A program made the position numbers and the translations under genes. DNA of 24,940 nucleotides from positions 1 to 24,940 of the forward strand of contig CAUYJH010000048.1 of NCBI GenBank assembly GCA_963573315.1, written 5' to 3'. This DNA comes from Entomortierella parvispora (Eukaryota > Mortierellomycota > Mortierellomycetes > Mortierellales > Mortierellaceae). How positions within the stretch are numbered: position 1 is the first letter of the stretch; every line of letters begins with the position of its first letter. The notes below the pieces were generated by a model that did no database searches, was not told the DNA's origin, and saw only the letters and a list, made by a program, of their open reading frames with translations. Positions 10,260 through 20,500 of the stretch are shown one piece after another.

Positions 10260-12465
10260 CTAAATAACATGCTGTGGCTTTTCTTGTTCGCCTTGCTTCT
10301 CCAGCTCCATATCCTCGAATCCGTGCACCAATCCTCGGATCAATTCCAAGCTCGCCGTCGGTTGATCCATGGGTGCCAAATGTCCAGCACCCAGGACCAC
10401 AACCTTGGCCAATCCCGGCACTCGGGTGATAAATCCAGCCAATTGACCCTGGCGGATCCACAGCTCGCGTTCAGTCTCCAAGAACTCGTCCTGTTTTGCC
10501 CAATCCAACTCGTCGATCCAAGTCTGCGATCCTGCCACTGCGTCTCGGAAATCAAACACGCCCTGGAAAGCGAGGACCTTAATGTCGTTCTGGAGTAACT
10601 CTGATACCATCCAGGCCGCCGACTTCATAATATCTCCTGCCATGGTCTTGATGACCACTGGGTCTTTGTCATACTTTGTCTGGTTTCTACCCTGCTCGAT
10701 CCGCTCAATTTCCTTGGCTGGGAGACCTTGGGCCTCCAAAAATGCTTTCCGGGGTCCAAACACGTTCAGCGAGTCTTTGACTTCGGGGGTGTTCAAGAAG
10801 GTTTCCATCCTGCTCCAGTCGTTTGCAACCGATCCCTTCCGGATATCGTACCAGTTCAATCCACCGGTTGCATTCTTAAAAGTCTCAAAGACCGCCAGGC
10901 GATGTTCGTTACTGGTAACGAATCTTCCTTTCTCGGCCTCTTGCGCGGCCAAACTTTGGTGTGTCCGCATACGATCTGCCTGCTTCTTTGTCACCAGTCC
11001 CAGATAGAATGCGTGATCGGCATGGATCTGCACCTGCGAGACTGGATCTGTCAAACTGTTTCCGAGTGCAATTCCCTTTAGCGGGATTACAAACTGTTCT
11101 GGGACAGCAACGACCTTGTTGTCCTGATCCTGACTGCCATGTTGATGTCTTCGTCCCTTGTTGGATTCCATGATGCCATAGGCCAGAGCCGGGACATACT
11201 TGCCCGCATAGCTCTCTCCCGCCAAGTACAACTCCCTGGACTGCTGCTCTGGGTACCGTTCATAAAACTGATCCAAAAACACCAAGAGATCCTGAACCAC
11301 CGCACGTTGGTCCTTGACATAGCCATTGTGAAACAGAGGATCCTTGCCATCCAGAATCTGTTCCTTGTGCAAGCGATCGGCCTCGGACTTGAAGGGCAGG
11401 TCTCGATTGATCTGGGAAGCAAAGAAGTCCTCCTCTTTATCCTGATCCAGGTGTAATTCCGACCGGAGTGCGTCTTGAATCTTGTGAAGGATGGCCTTGT
11501 CTGTCACGACTTGGTCGTCCTCATCAGAACGGCAGGTCACGTACGAGTAGCCGGTACCGACAGGTTGGTCAATGAAAAGCACAGAGTATTCGTCGGCCCA
11601 GTGAATGGGCTGCCGAACCAGTTTCATGTTCTCGGTTACACGCAGGGGTCCATTTTCAAAGAAAAGGCCAATCATGGAACTACTTCCTGGACCTCCTTGC
11701 AACCAACTATTTTCACCCAAAGAGATTGAAGGGAAAAAAGAGGGGTCAAAACAAACATTCAAAAAAACAATGTCCAGCACAGGACCATCCGAGACTGGGT
11801 TTCAAGACCAAAAAAAAAAAAAAAAAAAAAAAAAGGCAAGTCGATCCTTACATGAGCAGAGGTGGATCCTTGACCTTTGGCTTGATGGCAGGGAAGAACC
11901 AGTAGTACCTAAATGGATGGTAGCAAACAACAATGGCTTTGGTCAGCCTTCTCTTTTTGGTGTCCATCCACCCCCGCACCAGCAAATAATAAACGTTATT
12001 TTTTTTTCTGTTTTACGCCCAACTGCATTCCGCACCCTCCACTCGGTCACTCTCTGTTCTGCGTTAGATAAAAACGTACATGCTGGTCTCGCCATGGTAG
12101 CCATTCTGTTTCCACGTTCGGATAGGGAAATGACCTGCATAGCTCTCCTCAATCGGCTCCTGTCCTTCCTCCCAAGGCAGAGGTCCCACGCGATGTTCAT
12201 CCCGAATCGGCAATTGACTGCTGTAACAACTCCGAAAGCCTCGATCGTTGCTGGTTCCCTTCTTGCCCTTTTGAAGCGAGCACGGCAAAGACCATGAGGG
12301 CGAACCGTCTGGCGTCGAAGAGTGTTTGGAAATCAAGGCTGGATCCACGCGCTCCACAAAGGGTATCTGATCGTCGGCCTCGACCTCAAGCGCCGAGGTG
12401 GACGACGCGAGGACGAGGACGAGAACACAGGACAAGGACAAGGAGCCCAAGAAAGTCGGTCTCAT
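10260..12465 (-). CDS. Serine carboxypeptidase, peptidase family S10 (CPVL/SCPEP1-like)
   Basis: Removes C-terminal amino acids from peptides, in the secretory path, vacuole or outside the cell. Exons 12465-12080, 11908-11852 and 11706-10260 with introns of 171 and 145 nt give 629 residues. A signal peptide (about 1-25, long Leu/Val core) follows the chosen Met. Junctions restore SM-YYWFFPAIKP and PPLLI-WLQGGPGSSS, the latter being the family's oxyanion-hole region (149-158). The catalytic residues appear to be Ser313 in GESYAGKY, Asp533 in GVFDFRD and His590 in GAGHLAP. Compared with typical members, the spacing between GTGYSYV and the helix before the active serine is larger by roughly 50 residues of charged sequence (about 206-275), and a second small insertion (around 330-348) follows ALAYGIMES. 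N-glycosylation sites such as NATG and NQTK fit a secreted protein. Intron 2 carries a T25 run on the transcript strand (11834-11810). Confidence 0.93.
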
Positions 12466-12876
12466 GGCGACAGCAGAGACTGGAAGGGAGAATAGGGGTG
12501 GGGAGAGAGGGGGGAAGGGAGGGAGAGGGTGGAATGAATGGACAGATGGGCAAAGGGAATGAAGAATGAAAGAATGAAAGAATGAAAACCAGAAGGGTAA
12601 ACCCACACTGACCTTATTTTCAAGAATACCAAAAGGGGCAACCAAGGTCCCTCCTGTTGCGTTGCTCTGCTCCTCTGCCTCATGCAGACCATTGGCCGGT
12701 TTTTCCCAGGGAGGGTTGCAAAGGGGAGGGCGAAACGCAGGGCCGCGGGATGCTATTGCTACTATACAAGAGGGTTTATTATTATTGAGAGAGGGAATGG
12801 TGTCAACTCTACAGAAAAGCCCAGGGATGAGAAGGAGAGGAGGAGGAACAAGAGGAGACGGCAAGAGCTGCCCTAA
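12466..12876. promoter_or_regulatory. Carboxypeptidase promoter plus kinase 3' end
   Basis: 411 bases between two minus-strand genes. Plus-strand purine-rich sequence (about 12480-12535) gives a CT-rich leader before the carboxypeptidase ATG, next to a short GAATGAAA tandem (about 12558-12587). A minus-strand AATAAA at 12780-12775 lies about 97 nt after the kinase stop. No gene is supported. Confidence 0.5.
12775..12780 (-). terminator. AATAAA polyadenylation signal of the STK32-like kinase
   Basis: Minus-strand AATAAA within an AATAATAATAAA stretch, about 97 nt after the kinase TAA (12879-12877). Confidence 0.5.
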
Positions 12877-15800
12877 TTATTGATCTTCGTCGCGACTCTT
12901 GACCCACTCTGGAGGTGCGCCCACCGACATGGTCAATGGGTCGATCAGTCCGTGGTAGTTTTCATACACTGTGTAATCAAAAGTCGTAAACTCGCGGTCG
13001 ATCAACGCCATCTGGTAGGCAAACCGTTCTTTCCGGCTCATGTTGGCTGAAGACACCACTGCGGCACCTGCGGACCCTGGACTAGCCACTGGACCAGGCG
13101 ACGGCAATCTTTGGACTGGAGGCTGTTGAGGCTGCAATTGGCGCTGCTGCTGCTGCTGCTGAGAGTGCTGTGGTGTAGGTGATTGGTGCTGCTGCTGCTG
13201 CTGGCTATGATGCTGTTGTTGTTGTTGATGATGATGCTGTTGTTGATGATGATGCTGATGTTGCTGTTGTTGGTGTTGTTGATGGTGCTGTTGGTTCTGG
13301 TGGCTTTGCTGGTGGTGGTTTTGTTGGTAGGGGTGGTAATGGTGGTGATGATGTTGCTGTTGTTGCTGTTGTTGTTGTAGCTGCTGTTGTTGCATTTGGT
13401 GTTTGAGGAGTGAGCTGGGCAGCTGGTTCCGTCCTGGAAGTGGATATGGCAATGAGCTTCCTCCGTTCGACAGAGAGGATGACGACGATGTCGAGGTCGT
13501 CGATTGCTGGTGTTGAGTCTCTTGCGAATTCATGTTCTGAAGGTCCTCTTCCTGGCAATACGTCGCTACCTTTTGAGCTCTAGGTTGTCGACCCCCAGTC
13601 TGGGGTGAAGCACTGTAGGTGGCCGACTGGTATCCGCCATTGGCAGTCGGCATTGCGGGCTTGGAGAGGTAGACAGCTGTGACTCCACTTCCTTGGCTGC
13701 TACTACTGGAGTAATGGCCGTATCCACTCGTGGTGTCCCCTGCCAGTGCAGATGAGATAGAAACATTGCCGGAGCTCCCAGCTATGTGCTGTCCTGGTAG
13801 CTTTGGAGGAGTCTGGGTTGGTGGAGGAGGTAAAGAAACAGTGCCGCCTTGTCGACCGTACATTCCTTGCTGTCGAACAGGCTGGCCCGTTTGTCGTGAG
13901 GCAGATGGGGGTGGCGGCATGGGGAACGACAGTGGCACTGCTGGTGGTATAGACGTTCCGCGCCCCGATTCCTGTTGTTGATAGTGTTGTTGATACGAAT
14001 GTGTCGCAGACTGGGGCTGTGAGAGGTGAACATAGCTACTGTTGTTGCTGCTTGGATTGCTGTTATCGCTGTCCAGTTCCCTGTTGCCAAGATACGACTT
14101 TGACTTCTTTTTGGACAGGTTTCCTGATCTCTCGTTGGAGTTGGGTGGCGTATTATAGTGGCTGCTGCCATTGCTGTTGTTATATGAGTTGCCACCTCGA
14201 CTCTCGTCCGTGAGCGCCATAGCAGAGAGGGCATAGCTGGCAGCAGCGGTCGCAGCCTCATGTTCTGCCTTGAGTCTCGCGTTTTCCTCCTTGATCGCCT
14301 TGTCCTTTTCTTTTTGTAATCTCTGTGCGCGCTTACGGGTCGACCGGTATGTCAAAGGCTCGTCGTCCAGCAACAGCTCTTCGAGGTCATACGTGGCGTC
14401 GAAATTGGCAGTATCTGAGGAAGGGCGGAACTTTGGAGTGAGTTGCTTTGTCTCGAGCATGTACCACCAGTTCTCTGGGTTGGTCTGGTATGCCCCTGCT
14501 TGAAAAAATGGGTGTTGGCGAACTCCATCCATCCCTCCCTTGATGCCCAGCCGATCCTTAGGCTCTCTTGTCAAAAACTATGATAACAATTTATCAAAAA
14601 AAAAATTGGGGAAATTGTCAGTAAAACAATTCAGGGCACCAGAAACAGAGTTGTTTAAGAGCATGCAGGTCCCAACTCACCCCTCTCATGGCGGAGATGC
14701 ATTCCCTGGAGACACCTTCCTTCTCCGGGAACTCTATTGGTTGGTTCGCAATGGCCTTTTTGAGGTCTGCGATAGTCTCGGTCTGAAACGGCCGCCTGTT
14801 GTATATACACTCGTAAAAAACGACGCCCAAGGCCCACCAATCCACACTAGTGCCATAGCCCGTACTGTTGAACACTTCCGGGGCCATGTACGCAACAGTG
14901 CCCGACTGAGAGGTCAAAAACGGCTTTTCTGGCGTCAGTTTGCATCCAATGTTGAAATCTGTCAAGTGGGCGTGTCCGTTCTCGTCCAAGAGCACATTGT
15001 CGGGTTTGATATCGCGATGAACGATACCCAAGGAATGGAGGTGAGTGATGGCAAAGGCCATCTCTGCAATCCAGAACCGGACCACGTCTTCGCCAAATTG
15101 CTTTCTGTTCAAGTGAAATCGCAGATCGCCTCCCATCCTATAGAACGTCCCCATGATTGAGAAAGGTCAGCTTTGATTTGCTTTGTTGTTATCGTGTTTT
15201 CACTCCAAACTGCTGAGAGCATGTGAAGCGTGATGATAGCCTTACATGAGGTCCATGCACATGTACATATATTCGTCGTCTTGGAAGGCAAAGCGCATGT
15301 TGACAACAAAGGCGTGGTCGAGAGTCTCTAGAATTTGACGTTCCCGCAGCACGTTCCGAACGGCATCCATCTTGATGACTTGTGCTTTAGAAATGTACTT
15401 GAGTGCGTAGACTTTGGCAGTCTCTCGTCTTTCTACCATCCGGACCTGACGATAGTGAGAGCAGAAGCACGAGAGGGCACAAAAGTTAGTTTCTGGATAT
15501 TGGGGCGATCCATGGCTCACATAGCACGAGTTTGGGTTGAAGCTTCATTGGTACGACAAGGGGAAGAATAAAGGGTAGACCAGCAGCCCCAGGTCAAAGT
15601 GTAATTCCTCTGAAGAAGGAAATAGATTGTAGGGCCAGAACCCAATGATGAAGGCAATGCATGTTTGAGTTGTCAAGGGGAAAAAAAGGGCACCTGCCAG
15701 GAGGAATGTGCAATTGAAGAGAAGCGATCGGACCAAAGGGGAGAGTGGACTACGCGAATGAAGACAGGCACAGTAACCACGCCTCCACCAATCCGGTCCT

Positions 15801-16383
15801 ACGAGAGAGGGGCGACTTTTTCGCCGAAATGTCCCTGGAGGGGAAATAGAGTTGACTGCATGCTTCTGAGCGCAGAAGGAAAATAGAACACACAACATCC
15901 GACAAGAGTACATTGTCTGTTGTATGCGCAATGTCAGGAACGTGCTGCACCTGCTCGCCTGCTGGACTCTCCGATAGACTACTGCAAAAGGAGGGATGTG
16001 CGGAGAACGAGAGGAGAGGGAAGCAAAGCAAGGACAAGAGTGTGGAGTGGACGCTACATTCTCCATCTCTCTCTCTCTCTCTTTTTCTCTCGCTTTCCTT
16101 CCTTGTCTCGCACACGCAACGTGCTCTACACTCTGCTGTGGAAGAGGAGGGTCGATGTGCCTGTCTCTAGGCAGTGAATTCGTTACCTTTCCAAAGGATC
16201 CTCGCCCAATAACTCTGAGCAGCTTGAACTGAAAGAGGTTGACTGAAAGAACAGATGGAGCAATGAGATTAGCAAAGGGAATTCGACCGCTTGGCATCCC
16301 TTCTTGCAAATGAGAGTCGAATGCCGGCGCTTGCCTTCATTGTCAAAGATGTCTTGCTGATCTCTGCTGGTGCCGTTTCCCAT
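12877..16383 (-). CDS. STK32/YANK-type AGC protein kinase with Gln/His-rich insertion
   Basis: Ser/Thr kinase. Exons 16383-16335, 16242-16187, 15445-15246, 15137-14681 and 14577-12877 give 820 residues. The N-terminus MGNGTSRDQQDIFDNE resembles the myristoylated MG-N-TSR start of animal STK32 and suggests membrane attachment. Kinase marks: GRGSFGK (29-35), Lys51 in YALKYISK, HRDIKPDN with Asp144, DFN at 162-164 instead of DFG (a family trait of STK32), and GTVAYMAPE. After the kinase domain comes FDATYDLEELLLDDEPL and a basic helix rich in Lys/Arg/Glu, which also match STK32. Then about 330 low-complexity residues follow, with dense Gln/His runs at about 645-745, before a conserved-looking C-terminus (KERFAYQMALIDREFTTFDY). 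Intron 1 is GC-AG; intron 2 is 741 nt; introns 3 and 4 are 108 and 103 nt. Targets are unknown. It is divergent with the Artemis-type gene. Confidence 0.9.
16243..16334 (-). other. GC-AG intron in the kinase gene
   Basis: The 92-nt first intron starts GAAG|GCAAGC and ends TTCTTTCAG, with a CTAAT branch-like site about 30 nt before the AG. Joining in phase 1 gives FDNE-VNLFQFKLLRVIGRG, matching the STK32 order of a short acidic stretch and then the glycine loop. The only GT near the required junction (in GCGGTCGAA) would break phase and leave an intron under 50 nt. Confidence 0.75.
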
Positions 16384-16905
16384 GAGGGGCAGGTGTGTGT
16401 GGATGAATGAAGGAATGAAGTCAATGAAAAAGAAGGGGTGGCAATGCGAAAGAGGAGAATGCGAATCGTTAGGCGAGGGGAGTGAAGAAAGCCCGTGAAG
16501 GAAGTGGGGGGAGGGGGGAAGGGAGGGAGGAGGAGAAGATATGGAGCGGAGGAGAGGAAGGGGAAGCAGAGAAGCGTTGCGGAGGAAAAAGAGGCGATCG
16601 GATGTCTTTTGATCCAGGGAAAGGGTCCTTCTGCCTTCTGGGTCCGGTCTGTTTGTTCCTTTGTTCTTCTTTTCCCCCAATTTCAGGGACACTTCAATCC
16701 CCCTTCCTTCGCCCTCTTCACCTTCCCCTTCTCGGTTTGTCCTACGTTCCTTCGTTTGAAATGAAATTTCATTCTTGGCTTCCTTTCGCACCCACGAGCA
16801 CAGCGTAGCGACCACGGGGGAGCGACCAATGCGCAATCCTTCCTCCTGCATGCGATCGGTCTTCCCGACCATTGACCGTTGGGTCCAACGCTAGGTGTTG
16901 CCCTG

Positions 16906-16939
<34 letters not shown>
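16906..16939. repeat. (GT)n microsatellite
   Basis: 34 bases of alternating GT with a single C interruption at 16911, placed between two divergent genes. Likely length-variable between strains. Confidence 0.95.
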
Positions 16940-17541
16940 CTGTGGCCCGGTCTTCTGGTGCGCCCAATTGCTGACAGGGTGGGTTGCCTGATCATGTCAG
17001 CACGCGAGCTCTGCTCTCTTCTCTCCCCTGTCTTCAATTGTCTCCTAAAGTGCTCTCTTGCTCGCCCCACCCCTGTTCTCGTTTCTCTTGTCTCGTTCTT
17101 CTTTTTTGGTTCTGCAGTCCAAAACATATTATGTAAAAAAATGGGAGCGTCTAGCGCAGTCAACACGGTCAGTTATGAGAACGCAATACATGAAGAACGA
17201 TTGCAATCGACGTGCTCCTTTGTTCCTGATCTCTTCCTTTGCCTAGCGTAGCAGCCGTCTATTCTTGTTGTTATAAAGATAGAGAGAGGGAGAGTGAGAG
17301 AAGGACGTTGTGAAGAAATGATCAACACGAAAAGAGCAGCCAGGCCTGGTAGCCCGATTTGTAGCCCGATCGCGGCTAAATGCTTTCAAGTGCAATAATG
17401 CGAGAAGAAAAGTTGCATTCTGGGAGGTTTATTCTTTTTTGATTGTAGCGAGGGTAGAATCTCTTTCCCCTGTGCACTGGATCTCTTTTCCATCCATCCA
17501 ACCATCCATCTCTCTCCTTGCGTCCATCCCGCAAAAAGTCA

Positions 17542-17553
17542 ATGTCGTCTTAA
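17542..17553 (+). promoter_or_regulatory. Minimal upstream ORF (Met-Ser-Ser-stop) abutting the Artemis start
   Basis: ATGTCGTCTTAA ends exactly where the main ATG begins, giving TAAATG with no spacer. Its context (caATGt) is no worse than that of the main ATG. If included in the mRNA it would force leaky scanning or termination-reinitiation. The transcription start is unknown, so its presence in the transcript is inferred. Confidence 0.5.
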
Positions 17554-20500
17554 ATGTCCACCTTTGACGGCCTGATCCGCGAGTTTCCCTCGGTCGCCAT
17601 CGACAACTTTCGGATCCGTGCCGGGGTCTCCACCTATTTGCTCTCTCACGTCCACTCGGACCACCTAGCAGGACTCGCCAGCAAATCCTGGGATGCGCCC
17701 ATCTTCTGCTCTGCCATCACTGCCACCTGGCTGCCCTTGCTTGCCTCTCGCTCCAGCCAGGAGGCATTTGAGAGTGGGCGGACCAAGGTCATGCAGCGCA
17801 GGTACGCGCACTTGGCTCCGTTCCTGGTAATTGAAATTTCAAATACTGTTATTTCCTTCCTAAAACTCAAAGATACTGACGATTCTCCTCTGCATGTCTC
17901 AACAGAAACCACTGACGACAGACACAGCTCACTACCTCGAACTCGGGAATGGTAGAAGGGCGCGCTGCAGTCTTATTCCAGCCCATCATTGCCCTGGAGC
18001 CGTTATGTAAGAACTCGGATGAGCCAACGACGCACACACTTTGAATCAAAGTTGTTTACTTTTCTTGATTGCATGTCAATGGCATTAGGTTTCTCCTCCA
18101 GGACGACCGATCGTGCATCCTTTATACGGGCGATGCCCGAAATGAGACTGTTGATCTCATGGGTCTGGGGACAATGTCCATATTTTCTGCTTCGGCCCCA
18201 AGAATTGACCGACTGTACTTGGACACGACCTGTTGTCATCCTGGACTTTACAACTTTCCGAGCAGGGTAAGTAGGATGGACTGGCATTTGTTGAATTGAC
18301 GGTCGTCGTGTTCGTATCTGATAATAGTCCAGAAACTAATTATGAGTGTCTACTTAGGATTTGGTTGTCTCGGACCTGATCACCTTTATTACACACAGAC
18401 CACGACTAGCACATTATTACATTGATGCGTGGACATTTGGATACGAGGAAATCTGGATCGGATTGTCAAAGGCCTTCAAAACCAAGATTCATGTGTCGCC
18501 TTATCTGTATGAGCTCTATTCTTCCATCGACGACATGATCCACCCCAGGATTTTACCCCATTTGACCTTGGAGGGAGCCTACGCTCGCTTCCATTCTTGT
18601 CGACTTGGATCAACCTGCGGGTATGGAGGCGCCGGAGGGAGTGCCCACACCGCAGCTAGAGAGCTCATCCGGATCCAGCCAAATGTTTCCTGGTTCTCGG
18701 AAAAGCTGCAAAAGGAACGCCAACAAGACAATGTCTTTGCAAAAGGTCATACAGTCATGCGGGGAAATGCATATACTATCAAGGAAAGATTGCCTCCATC
18801 AATTGCCAAACGGGATGACCTGTGCTACGTAAGAGCTTTCCCTTTCTTTCTTTGGTTTTTTTTGTTGATCCTTTCTGATGTTAACTGGTGTATCTCTTGT
18901 CTTTATCCAGTACATTAATTTTGCCTGTCATGCATCGCTTTCCGAACTGGAGCAACTGGTCAAGCTAGCCAGGCCAAGGATGTTGTACCCCTGTGTTCTT
19001 CATCGAGATCCAATATCAAAGACTTATTTCCGATCAAATCAAGAAGTTGTCGAACTGTTGGCCAAGCACATGCCTCCTGATCATGGCCCCGTCTTTACAG
19101 GAAGAGAACAATATGAAGAGTATCGTAAACCTCAACTGAATGATGGCATCACGACGGATTTTCAGAGTTTTCATCAGGCCAAAGGATACAACTTGCTGGA
19201 CATGAATGACGAAGTCTTGGGTATTCAGCCACAACAAGATGCGGCACCTACTACGGCTACGACACCGGGATCAAAGAACAATACTACACGAAAGTTAAAC
19301 CCAAGCCCGATCCTTTCGCCAAGATCCAAGCATTTGCGACACAAGATGAAAAAACTCAAACGACAATTACGGAACACGTCAAGCCTGGAAGAAGAAGGAG
19401 GTCACCACCACTCTCAGTCGGCAGATGATCCCGATGGCAAAGATGAAGACTCTTCCATGGACGAAGGTCCTTTGACTTTTGATTTGGAGGAGATGGAGCG
19501 AAAGCGGAAGTGGTGGTTGCAAACAGAGGAGCGTGGAAAGAGTACGACCCAGGAAGATACCACTCAAGGCGATGAAACGGATCCCCAAAGCAGCGTTGGA
19601 TTACAGACCGGGGGAAGTCCACCTGAGCATCTTGAGAGTTCAGTGGAAAATAGTCGTCATGTGGGTGCCTCGGACCTCATCTCAGAATTACAAGAAAGGG
19701 AAGATCTAGGAAACGTATTATCGGCGACTGTCACAGTGGACCCGGTGCTTGAACAGAGCACACTGGAATTGGAACTCGATGTATCGCTACAAGAGATTGA
19801 ACCAGAGCTAGGACCTAATCGCCTTGGAACAACAGTGTCGCCAGCGTTAGCATCGGTTCCAGCATCCAGAAATCCCGTCAAACAACTCACTTCGCCATCC
19901 TCACTCAGCAAGGCATACTTGAGCTCAAGTCCAGATCCAGTTTTCAGCTCCTGGTCAGACACAAGCCCACTTTTGCAGACCCTTGACAGTTTTTCTCAGG
20001 CGGTCTCGACTTTACGATCCTTGCCCGGTTCCTTCGAGGGTGAATTGGTGTCTTTTTCAAAGCAAGAACCCTCCATTGCGCCCTCTGATCCTCTCGTAAT
20101 TCAAAGAGAAGAGGAGAATGACGTGCGGCCGCCTTCCTCTCCATCTATGGCGACAGCGCTACCGCGACAACATGCCCAAAAGGGGTCGAAGCCCGCTGTT
20201 ACAGTCATTGTCCTTTCGAGTGACGAAGGTAGCTTTTTTTCATCGCTGGAATCATCCTCATTACCGATCCCGGATTCGCCACCAAAGGAATGCCTGAGCT
20301 CAGGCGCAAATCTGGACTCTCATATCTTCACTTCTGGTGGCCATTGTCCTGATGAAACGAACAATTTCCATAAGTCAATCTCAGCCGGAGGGATCGCATT
20401 AGGAGGAAGTCCTTCCAAATTGAGGACATTTGTGTCCAGTCACCCCACCAAACCCATTGTGCAACCACAATTTGATCCGCCCACCAAGAAGGGACCTATA

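Larger units (their letters stand above)
16384..17553. promoter_or_regulatory. Shared divergent upstream region, STK32-like kinase and Artemis-type gene
   Basis: 1170 bases between two divergent start codons. Beside the kinase the plus strand is purine-rich (about 16490-16570), which is a CT-rich leader for the kinase. A GT microsatellite lies at 16906-16939. A 10-bp direct repeat gtagcccgat lies at 17349-17358 and 17361-17370. The last 100 bases before the Artemis ATG are CT-rich with CCATC repeats. The open frames here lack protein character, and I see no tRNA or other RNA gene. Confidence 0.5.

Noticed and set aside
11605-12297. 230-codon plus-strand frame
   Set aside because: Antisense to carboxypeptidase exons and introns and includes the translated A25 run.
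13183-13406. Leu/Met- or Val/Asp-rich plus-strand frames
   Set aside because: Mirror images of the CAG/CAT-type repeats in the kinase Gln/His tract.
14540-15160. 206-codon plus-strand frame
   Set aside because: Antisense to the kinase domain, which has clear motifs on the minus strand.
16183-16872. 229-codon minus-strand frame as a long kinase N-terminus
   Set aside because: Only the part from the ATG at 16383 matches an STK32 start; upstream residues are translated CT-rich leader and have no family match.
17340-17400. Possible structured RNA around the gtagcccgat repeat
   Set aside because: No tRNA arms or consistent stems could be drawn by eye.
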